A stretch of 64,000 nucleotides of DNA from positions 1-64,000 of the forward strand of contig DIWG01000083.1 in the NCBI GenBank assembly GCA_002423465.1, read 5' to 3'. Under the pieces are notes generated by a model. It searched no databases, was not told where the DNA came from, and saw nothing but the letters and a program-made list of their open reading frames with translations. Of this stretch, positions 52,510-61,431 are shown one piece after another. The first letter of the stretch is position 1, and every line of letters starts with the position of its first letter. The DNA comes from Syntrophaceae bacterium UBA6112 (GTDB taxonomy: Bacteria > Desulfobacterota > Syntrophia > Syntrophales > UBA5619). The position numbers and the translations under genes were made by a program.

Positions 52510-53604
52510 ATGAAGGTTCTGATCTGCAACTTCGAATCCCTGCAAACCCCCAGCGGTGTCGCTTCCTTTGCCATCAAACTGCTGCGCCATCTTCCCTGCA
52601 TGGAGGCCCTGACCACACGAAATTCCTTTAATACACCCCTTGAGCAGAGAGAAACCAATCTGGAAGCCAAGACCCGGTACAACGAAATCATCTGGATGAA
52701 ACCTTCCAAATTCATCCTGATGAATCGCAAAATCCACGAAGCGGATCTGATCCACTTGAATCCCTTCAATTTTTCAGAACTGATCCTGTTGGTCCTCGCC
52801 AAAGTGCACGGGAAGAAATGCGTCGCGACCATGCATTCCAACATTGACTTTCACTTCCTGACGCCTACCATCGGCCTTGAAATCGCCCGGCTGATTGTCG
52901 TCTACCACTTGATGCTTTTCCTGGCCGACGGGATTGTCTTTCTGACCGGTGCACACTACCGGAATTATCGGAAGCACAGCCTTCTGAGAAACCGCCTGCA
53001 AAAAAAGGCCGTCGTGATCCCGAACGCCATCGAATCGCAGAGAATCGCTACGGACAGCAGGACCGCAAAGAGCCCCCTGACCTGCATCTTCGTCGGAAGA
53101 TTTGAAAAGCGCAAGGGAATCGACGACGTATTGCGTCTGGCGGAACGGCTCCGGCCGGAAGAGATCGAATTCCTGCTGGCCGGCTATGGTCCGTTGCAAC
53201 ACCCCGAAAAAATCGCGGAAAACGTCCGAATCGTCGGAAGGGTGCCCAATGAAGATCTTTTCCGCTACTACGACCAATGCCGAATTCTCTTTTTCCCCTC
53301 CTATACGGAAGCCTTCGGCATCACGATCCTGGAGGGCATGGCCCGGGGTCTCGTCCTGCTCATCTCGGATATCCCGGGGATCAGGGAATTTGTCCGGGAG
53401 GGAAGAAACGGTTACCTTTTCCCGCCGGGGGATATCGAAAAAATGAGGGAACTCTTTTTATTTCTCAAGCAAAACCCCGATGAAATCGAGAGAATCAGCC
53501 GCAACAATCTGGCCGACGCGCGGCAATTCACTGTTGAGAAGCAGGCGGAAAAATATCTCACTGTGTATCGCAAAGTGTTGAACCATGTTCAAAGCCCTTC
53601 TTGA
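52510..53604 (+). CDS. Glycosyltransferase family 4
   Basis: 364 residues. MKVLICNFESLQTPSGVASF opens the acceptor domain; CIFVGRFEKRKGIDDVLRLA and FPSYTEAFGITILEGMARGL (E-x7-E) form the donor domain. GT-B fold, retaining. An ATG 21 bp upstream is an alternative. One of only two plus-strand genes in the polysaccharide region; overlaps wzx by 20 bp, so the pair is one transcript. Confidence 0.88.
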   Translation: MKVLICNFESLQTPSGVASFAIKLLRHLPCMEALTTRNSFNTPLEQRETNLEAKTRYNEIIWMKPSKFILMNRKIHEADLIHLNPFNFSELILLVLAKVHGKKCVATMHSNIDFHFLTPTIGLEIARLIVVYHLMLFLADGIVFLTGAHYRNYRKHSLLRNRLQKKAVVIPNAIESQRIATDSRTAKSPLTCIFVGRFEKRKGIDDVLRLAERLRPEEIEFLLAGYGPLQHPEKIAENVRIVGRVPNEDLFRYYDQCRILFFPSYTEAFGITILEGMARGLVLLISDIPGIREFVREGRNGYLFPPGDIEKMRELFLFLKQNPDEIERISRNNLADARQFTVEKQAEKYLTVYRKVLNHVQSPS

Positions 53605-54850
53605 AAATCACGGGGAGACGATCCTGAACGTCTTCTGGCGGGGTCTCCAGCTTGCCGTCAAAGACGGCGTCAGTTTTGTCATCTTCGTCCTGGCCGCCAA
53701 GCTCCTGCTTCCGTATGAGTTCGGCGTTTACAACTATGTCCTCGCCGTCATTTTTTTTCTGATTCTCTTCGGTGATTTCGGAATCTCCGTGGCCGCCTCA
53801 AAATATGTGGCGGAATATCAGGCCACGGACCCGGAAAAGCTAAAATATGTTCTCTTCAATTCCGGTCTGGTCATTCTGGCCCTGACGATCCTGGTCACGG
53901 CGGGAACACTGCTGCTGGGACCGCATTTTCTGAAGGATAAGTATCTTTATCTCCTCTATATTCTTCCCCTGATCTTCCTGGCGCCCATGACCTCCCTCTA
54001 TGACGGCATCTACCGGGGGCTCAAAAAATTCAAGCAGCTGGCGCTGCTCTCGACGGGGGTCAGCGTGATTTCCCTGGGCTTTATCTATTTCCTGATCCGG
54101 CAATACGGACTGACGGGGGCCATTCTTGCCCAGAACCTCTACTATCTTTTCCTGTTTCTGACACTGGCCTTCGGCTACCGCGATTTTATTTTCAAACTAA
54201 ACCGGGAGATCCTCAAATCGATCGGGGTCTACGCCCTCGTGATCGGCATCATCCATGTCAGCGCTTTTCTTTATACCCGCGTCGATATCCTCGTTCTGGG
54301 TTCCTTCGATCTGATCATAGAAATCGGCTATTATGAAATCGTCAACAAGGTGCTGATGCTCCTACAGCTTCCGTTTCTTGTCTACGCCCAGGTCCAGGCG
54401 CCCAACATGGTGGCCGCCTATTTCCGGGAGGGAAGTTCCGTCATCCTGAGGACATTGACCGAATATATCCAATATGCAACGGCCATCTCCTTGCTGCTGG
54501 CCGTCCTGACGGGTCTGGCGATTCCCTGGATCCTCGAAAACTTTCTGAGGGATTATAATCTGCCCGGCGTGATCTGGATCCTGTACATCTTCTTGTTTCT
54601 CTTTATCTTTCAGAACGTGGCGAATCTGGTGGGCAACACCTTTATTATCTCAACAGGCCACGCGCGGATCAACATGATCAACATCATCGTCTTCGGTATC
54701 CTGAACCTGCTTCTGGATATTCTTCTCGTCCGCCATTACGGATATATGGGGATTGCCTATGCCAAGCTCATCGTGATGATGCTGGGAAGTCTCTCCCTGA
54801 TCATCCTCTACAGACATGCCCTCCGGAAAAAGGCTCAGGCCGGCGGCTGA
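53585..54850 (+). CDS. wzx: Polysaccharide flippase (Wzx, MATE/MVF superfamily)
   Basis: 421 residues with about 12 membrane segments. The opening KDGVSFVIFVLAAKLLLP and YEFGVYNYVLAVIFFLILF are typical of O-antigen flippases (polysaccharide_synt family). It would flip the undecaprenyl-linked repeat unit made by the WecA-like and GT enzymes. No Wzz or clear Wzy polymerase was recognised. Its last 50 bp overlap, tail to tail, the minus-strand GT4 gene. Confidence 0.88.
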   Translation: MFKALLENHGETILNVFWRGLQLAVKDGVSFVIFVLAAKLLLPYEFGVYNYVLAVIFFLILFGDFGISVAASKYVAEYQATDPEKLKYVLFNSGLVILALTILVTAGTLLLGPHFLKDKYLYLLYILPLIFLAPMTSLYDGIYRGLKKFKQLALLSTGVSVISLGFIYFLIRQYGLTGAILAQNLYYLFLFLTLAFGYRDFIFKLNREILKSIGVYALVIGIIHVSAFLYTRVDILVLGSFDLIIEIGYYEIVNKVLMLLQLPFLVYAQVQAPNMVAAYFREGSSVILRTLTEYIQYATAISLLLAVLTGLAIPWILENFLRDYNLPGVIWILYIFLFLFIFQNVANLVGNTFIISTGHARINMINIIVFGILNLLLDILLVRHYGYMGIAYAKLIVMMLGSLSLIILYRHALRKKAQAGG

Positions 54851-56033
54851 CCCGCCCCTGCCTGGGCGCAATCTCCTCGGCTGTGCTCCTCGGTACAGAC
54901 CCGGAAAAGAGATCCGCATAGGCCTGCGCTGCCTTCCTCCAGGAAAAGTCATCAACGACCCAAGTGCGGCCCTTTTCCCCCATTTCACTCGCCCGTCCGC
55001 GATCCGCCATCATTTCCCGGAGCGCCGTCCGCAAGGCATCCGGCTTCTCCAGATCGAAAAGCCATCCCGTTTCCCCATGGCGGACAACGGCGTCGTTGCC
55101 GGGCACGCGGCTGGCGATGACCGGCAGGCCGCAGGCCATCGCCTCCAGAACCACGTTGGGCATCCCTTCACAGAGAGATGGATTGACGAGGCAATCGGCG
55201 CTCCAGTAAATCTCCCGGAGTCGGATTTTGTCCACCCAGCCATGCCAAACCAGGCAATCCGCGATTCCGCCGTTTTTGGCATGTCTTCGCAGTTCATCAT
55301 TTTGCGGGCCGGCTCCGACGAGATGCAGGACGAAGGGTCCGGCTCCGGAACGTTTCAGGGAGGCAATGTGATCGAAGAGGTAAAAGAGATTCTTCGCAAT
55401 CTGAAAGCGGCCCACAAAGAGAAATGCAAAGGGGCGATCCGCTGCCTCATCACGGGTGACCGGGGGGTGAAAATAATCCGTATCCACGCCGTTGGGGATC
55501 ACCTGCACCGGAAAAGGGTCCGCCCGCTCCGACATATCCTTCAGGCCGGGAGAATTGGCGATCACGGCGATGCTTCTCTGAAAGATGAACCGGCGCAGCG
55601 GCGCCAGCAGTCCGTGCAGGAAATCCAGCGCGGCTTCATTGCCGGGTACATCACCGCCGCGCAGTGAAATGACATAGGGCACATTCCCCCGCATCCATCC
55701 CCAGAGACCCAGCGGACCGCAGGGAAAGGAAAAAAAGACGATCGCCGCGCCGATCCGCTGCCTCCGGATCAGCGAACCCAGCCGCAGACCGGCCGAAACC
55801 AGAAATGACAGCATCTCCAGGAGGCCGGAGCGATCCGGGCTTTTGCGGATGGCCGGACAGCGCACGACCCGAACATTCCCTTCCCGGACCTCGCCCGTCA
55901 GATCATGGAACCGGGACGTCAGCACCGTCACGGCATGCCCCAGAGACGCCAGATGTCCGGCAATGGCCGCCGTGGCGGTCGCCGCGCCGCCGCCGATGGG
56001 CGGATATTCATAATTGATCAGCAGAATGTTCAT
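54801..56033 (-). CDS. Glycosyltransferase family 4
   Basis: 410 residues from the ATG at 56033. MNILLINYEYPPIGGGAATA is a common GT4 opening, IPNGVDTDYFHPP a donor-domain segment and NPSLCEGMPNVVLEAMACGL the E-x7-E motif. The C-terminus (TAEEIAPRQGRVSRRPEPFS) is coded in sequence that also encodes the end of Wzx on the other strand. Coupled to asnB upstream (30 bp). Confidence 0.88.
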   Translation of the reverse strand: MNILLINYEYPPIGGGAATATAAIAGHLASLGHAVTVLTSRFHDLTGEVREGNVRVVRCPAIRKSPDRSGLLEMLSFLVSAGLRLGSLIRRQRIGAAIVFFSFPCGPLGLWGWMRGNVPYVISLRGGDVPGNEAALDFLHGLLAPLRRFIFQRSIAVIANSPGLKDMSERADPFPVQVIPNGVDTDYFHPPVTRDEAADRPFAFLFVGRFQIAKNLFYLFDHIASLKRSGAGPFVLHLVGAGPQNDELRRHAKNGGIADCLVWHGWVDKIRLREIYWSADCLVNPSLCEGMPNVVLEAMACGLPVIASRVPGNDAVVRHGETGWLFDLEKPDALRTALREMMADRGRASEMGEKGRTWVVDDFSWRKAAQAYADLFSGSVPRSTAEEIAPRQGRVSRRPEPFSGGHVCRG

Positions 56034-56063
56034 GAGAGACTGACAGGGCAAAGGGGCGCCGCG

Positions 56064-57920
56064 CTATTTTTTTCTCCAGGAGTTCAGAAGCCAGACGTTC
56101 CACAGAGCGGCCCGATGATCCATGCGGCAGGCGCGGTGCTCCTCCGCCATTCCGGCAAGGTAGGGGGCATGCAGATAAGGAAACGTGCCGTTTCCGTCCA
56201 GGGAGAGGCTGCCTTCCTGGAACCACCGGCCGATCGGCACGCCGAACCCTTTTTTGGCGCGATAGAGGATTTCCCTGGGCAAAACGGGCTCCAGGGCCTT
56301 TTTCAGGATGTATTTGGTCTGGCCGTTCCGGTATTTGTAGGCATGGGGTATTTTCCGGACAAAATCGACCAGTTCGATATCGAGAAACGGGGCGCGGACC
56401 TCCAGGGAATTCATCATGCTCGCCCGGTCGGCCTTGACAAGAATATCATCCTGCAGATAGAGTTTCGTGTAGAACTGAAGGGTCTTGTCAATCAGGTTCT
56501 CCTGCTTGCAGGCCTCCCACTGCTCGATCGCCTCGGCATAGACCTCCTCGATGTCGGTGGGCTCCCGGAAAAGCGCCTCGAGGTCCCGCGGATCGAGCGG
56601 TCCCAGCCAGACGGCATTCCAGAGACGCCTGGGATAGGAGAGGCCCCTCAGGGTCCGCTTGAGCCGGAAATCCAGGCTCATGTTCCGATGGGTGGAGGGA
56701 AGCGCCGCCACGGCCATCCGGATCGCCTGATGGACCGTTCCGGGAACGAGGCGATCATACCATTCGGCCATCCCGAGGGCCCGGAAGGGATCATAGCCGG
56801 CAAAGAGCTCATCGCCGCCGTCGCCGGCCAGCGCCACCGTCACATGCTTCCTCGTCTCCTGGCAGAGCAGATAGGTGGGCATCAGCGAACTGTCCCCCAT
56901 CGGCTCGTCGAGCTTGCCGACGATCTCCGGCAGAAGCCCCCGGGCCCGCTCCATGGAGAGGATCTCCTCGTAATGCTCCGTCTGATAGCGCTCGGCGATG
57001 ATTCGGGCATATTTCGTTTCATCGAAGCTTGCCTCTTCAAAACCGATGCAGAAGCTTTTCATGCGCGCCTGCCCAGCCGCTTCCGCCGCAAAGGCCGTGA
57101 TGGCGGATGAATCGACTCCACCGCTGAGGAAAACCCCCAGCGGAACATCCGACATGAGTCGCCGCCGCACCGATTTTCTCAACAGTTCCCGGAGCTGCTC
57201 TCCCCATGCTTCTTCCGGGTTGGCCGATACATGTTCAAAAGGCTCCAGGACAAAATCCCAGTACTTGGATACCCGGTAGACCATGGCGTCCATCTTCAGC
57301 AGCAGATTATGGCCGCCGGGGAGCTTGAAGATCTGCCGATACAGGGTGGAAGGCGCCGGAATGTAACCGTAGGCAAAGTACTTCTTGAGGCTCCCCACAT
57401 GAATGTCGGCCGGGATCTGCGGGTGGCGAATCAGAGCGGTCAGTTCGGAGGCAAAGGCAAAGGTGTGATTCTGCAAGGAGTAAAAGAGAGGCTTTTTCCC
57501 GAAACGGTCCCGGCTGAGAAAGATCTCGCGCCGCTTCCGGTCGTACAGGGCAAAGGCCCACATGCCGTTGAGACGGGACGGCAGATCACGGCCCCACTGC
57601 CGGTAACCGTGGAGCAGCACCTCCGTATCGGAGTGGTCGGTCAGGAAACGGTGGCCGGCCTTGATCAATTCTTCGCGGAGTTCCAAGTGATTGTAAATCT
57701 CCCCGTTGAAGACAATCCCCAGAGTGCCGTCCGCCGTCCACATCGGCTGCGCCCCGCCGCTCAGATCGATGATGGACAGACGCCTGTGCCCCAGGTGGAC
57801 GGCTTCCCGATCGTCGTGCCATAGTCCTCCGGCGTCCGGACCCCGATGGACCATGGCCTCATTCATGGACGCGAGGATGCTTCGATCGCCTGCGCCGACA
57901 AAACCGCAAATTCCGCACAT
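56064..57920 (-). CDS. asnB: Glutamine-hydrolysing asparagine synthase
   Basis: 618 residues. Cys2 of MCGICGFVGAGDRS is the glutaminase nucleophile. NGEIYNHLELREEL and RHRFLTDHSDTEV-like sequences follow, and GVFLSGGVDSSAITAF is the ATP-pyrophosphatase loop. In polysaccharide loci such AsnB-like enzymes often amidate sugar acids (WbpS type), so this may not make free asparagine. Which is correct cannot be decided from sequence. The ATG lies 2 bp after the upstream stop. Confidence 0.88.
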   Translation of the reverse strand: MCGICGFVGAGDRSILASMNEAMVHRGPDAGGLWHDDREAVHLGHRRLSIIDLSGGAQPMWTADGTLGIVFNGEIYNHLELREELIKAGHRFLTDHSDTEVLLHGYRQWGRDLPSRLNGMWAFALYDRKRREIFLSRDRFGKKPLFYSLQNHTFAFASELTALIRHPQIPADIHVGSLKKYFAYGYIPAPSTLYRQIFKLPGGHNLLLKMDAMVYRVSKYWDFVLEPFEHVSANPEEAWGEQLRELLRKSVRRRLMSDVPLGVFLSGGVDSSAITAFAAEAAGQARMKSFCIGFEEASFDETKYARIIAERYQTEHYEEILSMERARGLLPEIVGKLDEPMGDSSLMPTYLLCQETRKHVTVALAGDGGDELFAGYDPFRALGMAEWYDRLVPGTVHQAIRMAVAALPSTHRNMSLDFRLKRTLRGLSYPRRLWNAVWLGPLDPRDLEALFREPTDIEEVYAEAIEQWEACKQENLIDKTLQFYTKLYLQDDILVKADRASMMNSLEVRAPFLDIELVDFVRKIPHAYKYRNGQTKYILKKALEPVLPREILYRAKKGFGVPIGRWFQEGSLSLDGNGTFPYLHAPYLAGMAEEHRACRMDHRAALWNVWLLNSWRKK

Positions 57921-57922
57921 GA

Positions 57923-58894
57923 TTATTTCTGCTCCAGATTACGGCATTCGTCGATCAGGTAGACGGACTTCCCCTGGGATTCATAGTAGGTCCGCATGAT
58001 GATTTCCGCCAGCAGGCCCATGAGGATGCACATGATCCCGGTGATGCTTGCCATGACAAAGATGAGCGGCAGTGGGGTTTCAATGAAGGATTTGTCGCCG
58101 AAGACCTTGTAATACAGGGAAGCCGCGGCGGCGATGACTGCGACGAAGAGGCTGACCAGGCCGAAAGCCCCGAAGACGTAAATCGGCTTCTGGGCATATT
58201 GCGCGAGAAACTTGACCACGATCAGGTCCAGGATCACCTTGAAGGTCCTCTCCAAGCCGTATTTGGATTTGCCGTGGATCCGGGGATGATGGGCAACCGG
58301 GATCTCCGTCACCCGGGCGCCCTGCCAGGTGGCGTAAATGGGAATAAACCGGTGCATCTCTCCATATAGTTTGACGCCCTTGATCACCTCCCGCCGGTAG
58401 GCCTTCAGCGAACAGCCGTAGTCGTGCAGGTGAACCCCGGATATCTTCGAGATAAGCCAGTTGGCGATCCGGCTGGGGAGGTTCCGCTTCAGGGCATGGT
58501 CTTTCCGGTCTTCGCGCCAGCCGGAACAGACCTCAAATCCCTCCTTCAATTTGGCCAGGAGCTTCGGAATATCCTGCGGATCGTTCTGGAGGTCGCCGTC
58601 CATGGGGATCAGCACGTCACCGGAAGAATAGTCGATGCCGGCCATGATCGCCGTCGTTTGGCCGAAATTGCGGCGGAAGTGGATGACCTTTACCCGCCCG
58701 TCCCGCACGGCAAGATCGTTCAGGAGCGTCCGGGAACCGTCCGTCGAGCCGTCATTGACCAGAATCATCTCCAGACCGCATCCCAGGGCCGGAGCGATGC
58801 CGCTCACCTTCTCGTAAAGCGGCAGAATATTCTCCGCCTCATTATAGAGCGGTACGATCACGGAAAGCAGATCATTCTTATCGGATAAATTCAT
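57923..58894 (-). CDS. Polyprenyl-phosphate glycosyltransferase, DPM1/ArnC-like GT2
   Basis: 323 residues from the ATG at 58894 (GAGG ahead; a TTG 42 bp upstream also possible). LSVIVPLYNEAENIL, MILVNDGSTDGSRT and LIPMDGDLQNDP are the GT2 catalytic motifs. Two C-terminal membrane segments (about 235-300) fit the ArnC/DPM1 group that makes lipid-phosphate-linked sugars on the cytosolic face. A plausible donor maker for the GT-C-like protein at 61432. Confidence 0.88.
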   Translation of the reverse strand: MNLSDKNDLLSVIVPLYNEAENILPLYEKVSGIAPALGCGLEMILVNDGSTDGSRTLLNDLAVRDGRVKVIHFRRNFGQTTAIMAGIDYSSGDVLIPMDGDLQNDPQDIPKLLAKLKEGFEVCSGWREDRKDHALKRNLPSRIANWLISKISGVHLHDYGCSLKAYRREVIKGVKLYGEMHRFIPIYATWQGARVTEIPVAHHPRIHGKSKYGLERTFKVILDLIVVKFLAQYAQKPIYVFGAFGLVSLFVAVIAAAASLYYKVFGDKSFIETPLPLIFVMASITGIMCILMGLLAEIIMRTYYESQGKSVYLIDECRNLEQK

Positions 58895-58919
58895 TTTGGC
58901 CTCATATTGGTTCTCTTGT

Positions 58920-61421
58920 TCAGCCGCCCTGTCCAACGGGCTGCCTCGCCTTGATATGGATTTGCCGGGAATCTTTTCTGTTGAACTGATCTTTTACGGT
59001 TACGGAAAAAGAGAGCTCTTCTTGATTACCCAAGCTTCCCTTGATGACGCCGAGATTTTCATCGATGCCCCATTTGCCTTTACCCGTTTTCGGGGAAGAA
59101 ATGGAAAATTTCAGCACGGGTTTATTCCAAAGACCGAGAAAATAGGGAGGCGCCGTCGTAATTCTGCCCAACGTCGAGAGAACCGGAACCCGGATATTGA
59201 CGTCGCCGGGGTTGAGTTCCATGCTGTCCGGCAGAACGATCCAGGGCGATTTGAGATGCGCCTGCCGGGATGGACAGCTTCTGGATCCTTCCGCATCCAC
59301 GGCAATCACCCGAAAATGGGCGCCCAATTTGCCCACCCATGCTTCATTTTCGTGAATCCCGTCCAACAAAGCGATCTGCGTTTCTTTCGTTGTCGTCAGG
59401 GTGTTCCCCGGAACAACGGGCCAGTCCGCCGCGGTCAAATCATGCCACGTATATTTCGCTTCCGCCTGGTTGCCGAATCCGAGAAGACGGTGCGGTTCGG
59501 ACATGGGCATGAAACCTTCCAGGGAGCTGGAATAAATCTGATAGTGGATAGGCCGTGTTCCTGCATTTGAAGCCGACCAGGATAAGATGACTTTCCCATG
59601 GTCATATCGGATAGCGATCTTTTCAGGCGCCTGGGGACCTCTGACCTTGAAAGCGAAGGTCCCGCTCCAGGGACCCGCAAGCAGATCTTTCCCGAAGGAC
59701 CGAACGCGCCAGTATAGATCGCGATTCACGGGCAACATCCCGCGCCACGGCAAGTGGAATTGAATCTTCCCCTGCGATTCCGAGACATCCTTCTTATAGA
59801 CAAGCCGGTCAAAGGTCGGCGAAAGCGGGTATCGCATATCGGAAAATGCGCCGATCTGAAACTGATAACCCTTCACATCCTTCCCACTTTCAGGCCAGGC
59901 AAAAGTGAGATCCTTCTCGGCAACCGTTTTATGGTTCGGGTCAAACGACGACTTCTCCGGAAAGCCGGGCGGCGTGACGTTCATGGGAACGGCGTTGACC
60001 TGCAACGCCACCGATCGTCGCTCCGAGGCATCCGAATAGATCAGGTCATTTCGGCCTGTTTTGAGCGAAGGGAAGGCATATGTCGTCGCCTGGGAATACA
60101 ATTTGAAGGACAATCCTTTTAACGGAACCGCATTGTTGCCGGCAACGCTGGAATTCGCAAGGCCGATTTCAATGTGCAGGTCATGGATGGGGAAATCCCA
60201 TTTCCGGATATGGGAACCCAGGGAATAATCCGCTGAAGTCAACTTCTCAAGCGGAATATCAAAGCTTGCCGCCTTTCCTTCCCCTCCCCTGATCGTCAGC
60301 TTCATCAGTGATTTCGGGGAAACATTCCGTTCCAAATAGAGCCGGAGATCGGCCCCCGTCATGGGGAAGGGATGGTCATAGGATAGGGAGATGGATGTGT
60401 TTTTGTCAATGAAGACGGTATCATTCCGAGCAGGAGATTCTGCTCCATTGCTTTTTCGGACGGCCCAGCGATGCGACGATTTTGAGAAATCGAGCCTCGT
60501 CTCCCACCGGAAATCGCGCAGCGTATCCGACAAGGAAGTTTCAGAAAAGATCGGATGAATATGCTTTGGCTTGCCGCTGTTCCATCCGTAGGCTTCACCC
60601 GGTCTCAAGAGGATCTCGAATTTCTCGTATATCGGATCTCTCGATACCAGCGGTTCCCGATTCTCACCCCTGTACAGGGCAGCCACTTTTTCCGAGCTGT
60701 ACCACATGTCGGTTTCGGGATCCTCGACGCCTCTTGGATATCTCTTGTAATTCCGATAATGTGCGGCCCGGAGCACGAGCATGGGATCATCGCGGAGATC
60801 CTGAGAAGAGGCGATGGTCCAATTGTCGTGCATCAGGTAATAGGCTTGAATATCCGTATCGAGGTGCAACATCCGGCCGCCGTTTTCCACCTCGAAGACC
60901 GTATGGTTGCTGGCCATTGTGTTTCTCCACTTGTGACCCAGGGCATCCCACAGCATGCTCTGAATGGATGCCCTGTCTTCGCACATTCCGCCGCCGTAGG
61001 CAACGAAGGCTGCCAGCGGGCTTTCCTGCAGCTTGCCGAGAAACATCTCTTCGTGAATGCTGTAACGATCTATTTCATAGAAAATTCGCAGCAATCGATC
61101 CAATGGATCCTTGCCGTCCCGCGTTATGGCGCTGAGAAGCTCTGCCGTAGTCAGGGGTATCTGGCGGCCGTTGATCGAAACCCTTGGATTGACGATCACG
61201 TGGTCTCCCGTATTTTTGATCATGACGGAAGAGACAAGTCTCTTTTTGGGCGGCAGGGAAGGCCAGAGGAACGAGGATTCATCAACGACTCCGCCGACAT
61301 CGTAACGGACATTCGTTGCCGATTGCTTGATAAAATAATTCTCCCCCCCCTGAGCGCACAGGGCTTCATTCGCGGATATCCATGAGAAGAAAAGGACCCA
61401 TAAAGCGATATGTCGATTCAT
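58920..61421 (-). CDS. Secreted transglutaminase-like cysteine hydrolase with fibronectin-III-like and beta-sandwich domains
   Basis: 833 residues. Signal peptide 1-23 (ALCA). Residues about 140-215 hold a transglutaminase/papain-like triad: GGGMCEDRASIQSMLWDAL (Cys), TMASNHTVFEVENGGRML (His), HLDTDIQAYYL (Asp). About 300-470 is beta-rich, 490-600 and 605-720 resemble FN3 (RYDHGKVILSWSASN), and 735-825 is cadherin-like (LSFSVTVKDQFNRKDSRQIH). An outward-facing protein that may process or cross-link surface polymer; function not known. It is between two membrane glycosyltransferase genes. Confidence 0.75.
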   Translation of the reverse strand: MNRHIALWVLFFSWISANEALCAQGGENYFIKQSATNVRYDVGGVVDESSFLWPSLPPKKRLVSSVMIKNTGDHVIVNPRVSINGRQIPLTTAELLSAITRDGKDPLDRLLRIFYEIDRYSIHEEMFLGKLQESPLAAFVAYGGGMCEDRASIQSMLWDALGHKWRNTMASNHTVFEVENGGRMLHLDTDIQAYYLMHDNWTIASSQDLRDDPMLVLRAAHYRNYKRYPRGVEDPETDMWYSSEKVAALYRGENREPLVSRDPIYEKFEILLRPGEAYGWNSGKPKHIHPIFSETSLSDTLRDFRWETRLDFSKSSHRWAVRKSNGAESPARNDTVFIDKNTSISLSYDHPFPMTGADLRLYLERNVSPKSLMKLTIRGGEGKAASFDIPLEKLTSADYSLGSHIRKWDFPIHDLHIEIGLANSSVAGNNAVPLKGLSFKLYSQATTYAFPSLKTGRNDLIYSDASERRSVALQVNAVPMNVTPPGFPEKSSFDPNHKTVAEKDLTFAWPESGKDVKGYQFQIGAFSDMRYPLSPTFDRLVYKKDVSESQGKIQFHLPWRGMLPVNRDLYWRVRSFGKDLLAGPWSGTFAFKVRGPQAPEKIAIRYDHGKVILSWSASNAGTRPIHYQIYSSSLEGFMPMSEPHRLLGFGNQAEAKYTWHDLTAADWPVVPGNTLTTTKETQIALLDGIHENEAWVGKLGAHFRVIAVDAEGSRSCPSRQAHLKSPWIVLPDSMELNPGDVNIRVPVLSTLGRITTAPPYFLGLWNKPVLKFSISSPKTGKGKWGIDENLGVIKGSLGNQEELSFSVTVKDQFNRKDSRQIHIKARQPVGQGG

Positions 61422-61431
61422 ACCTTGCCCG

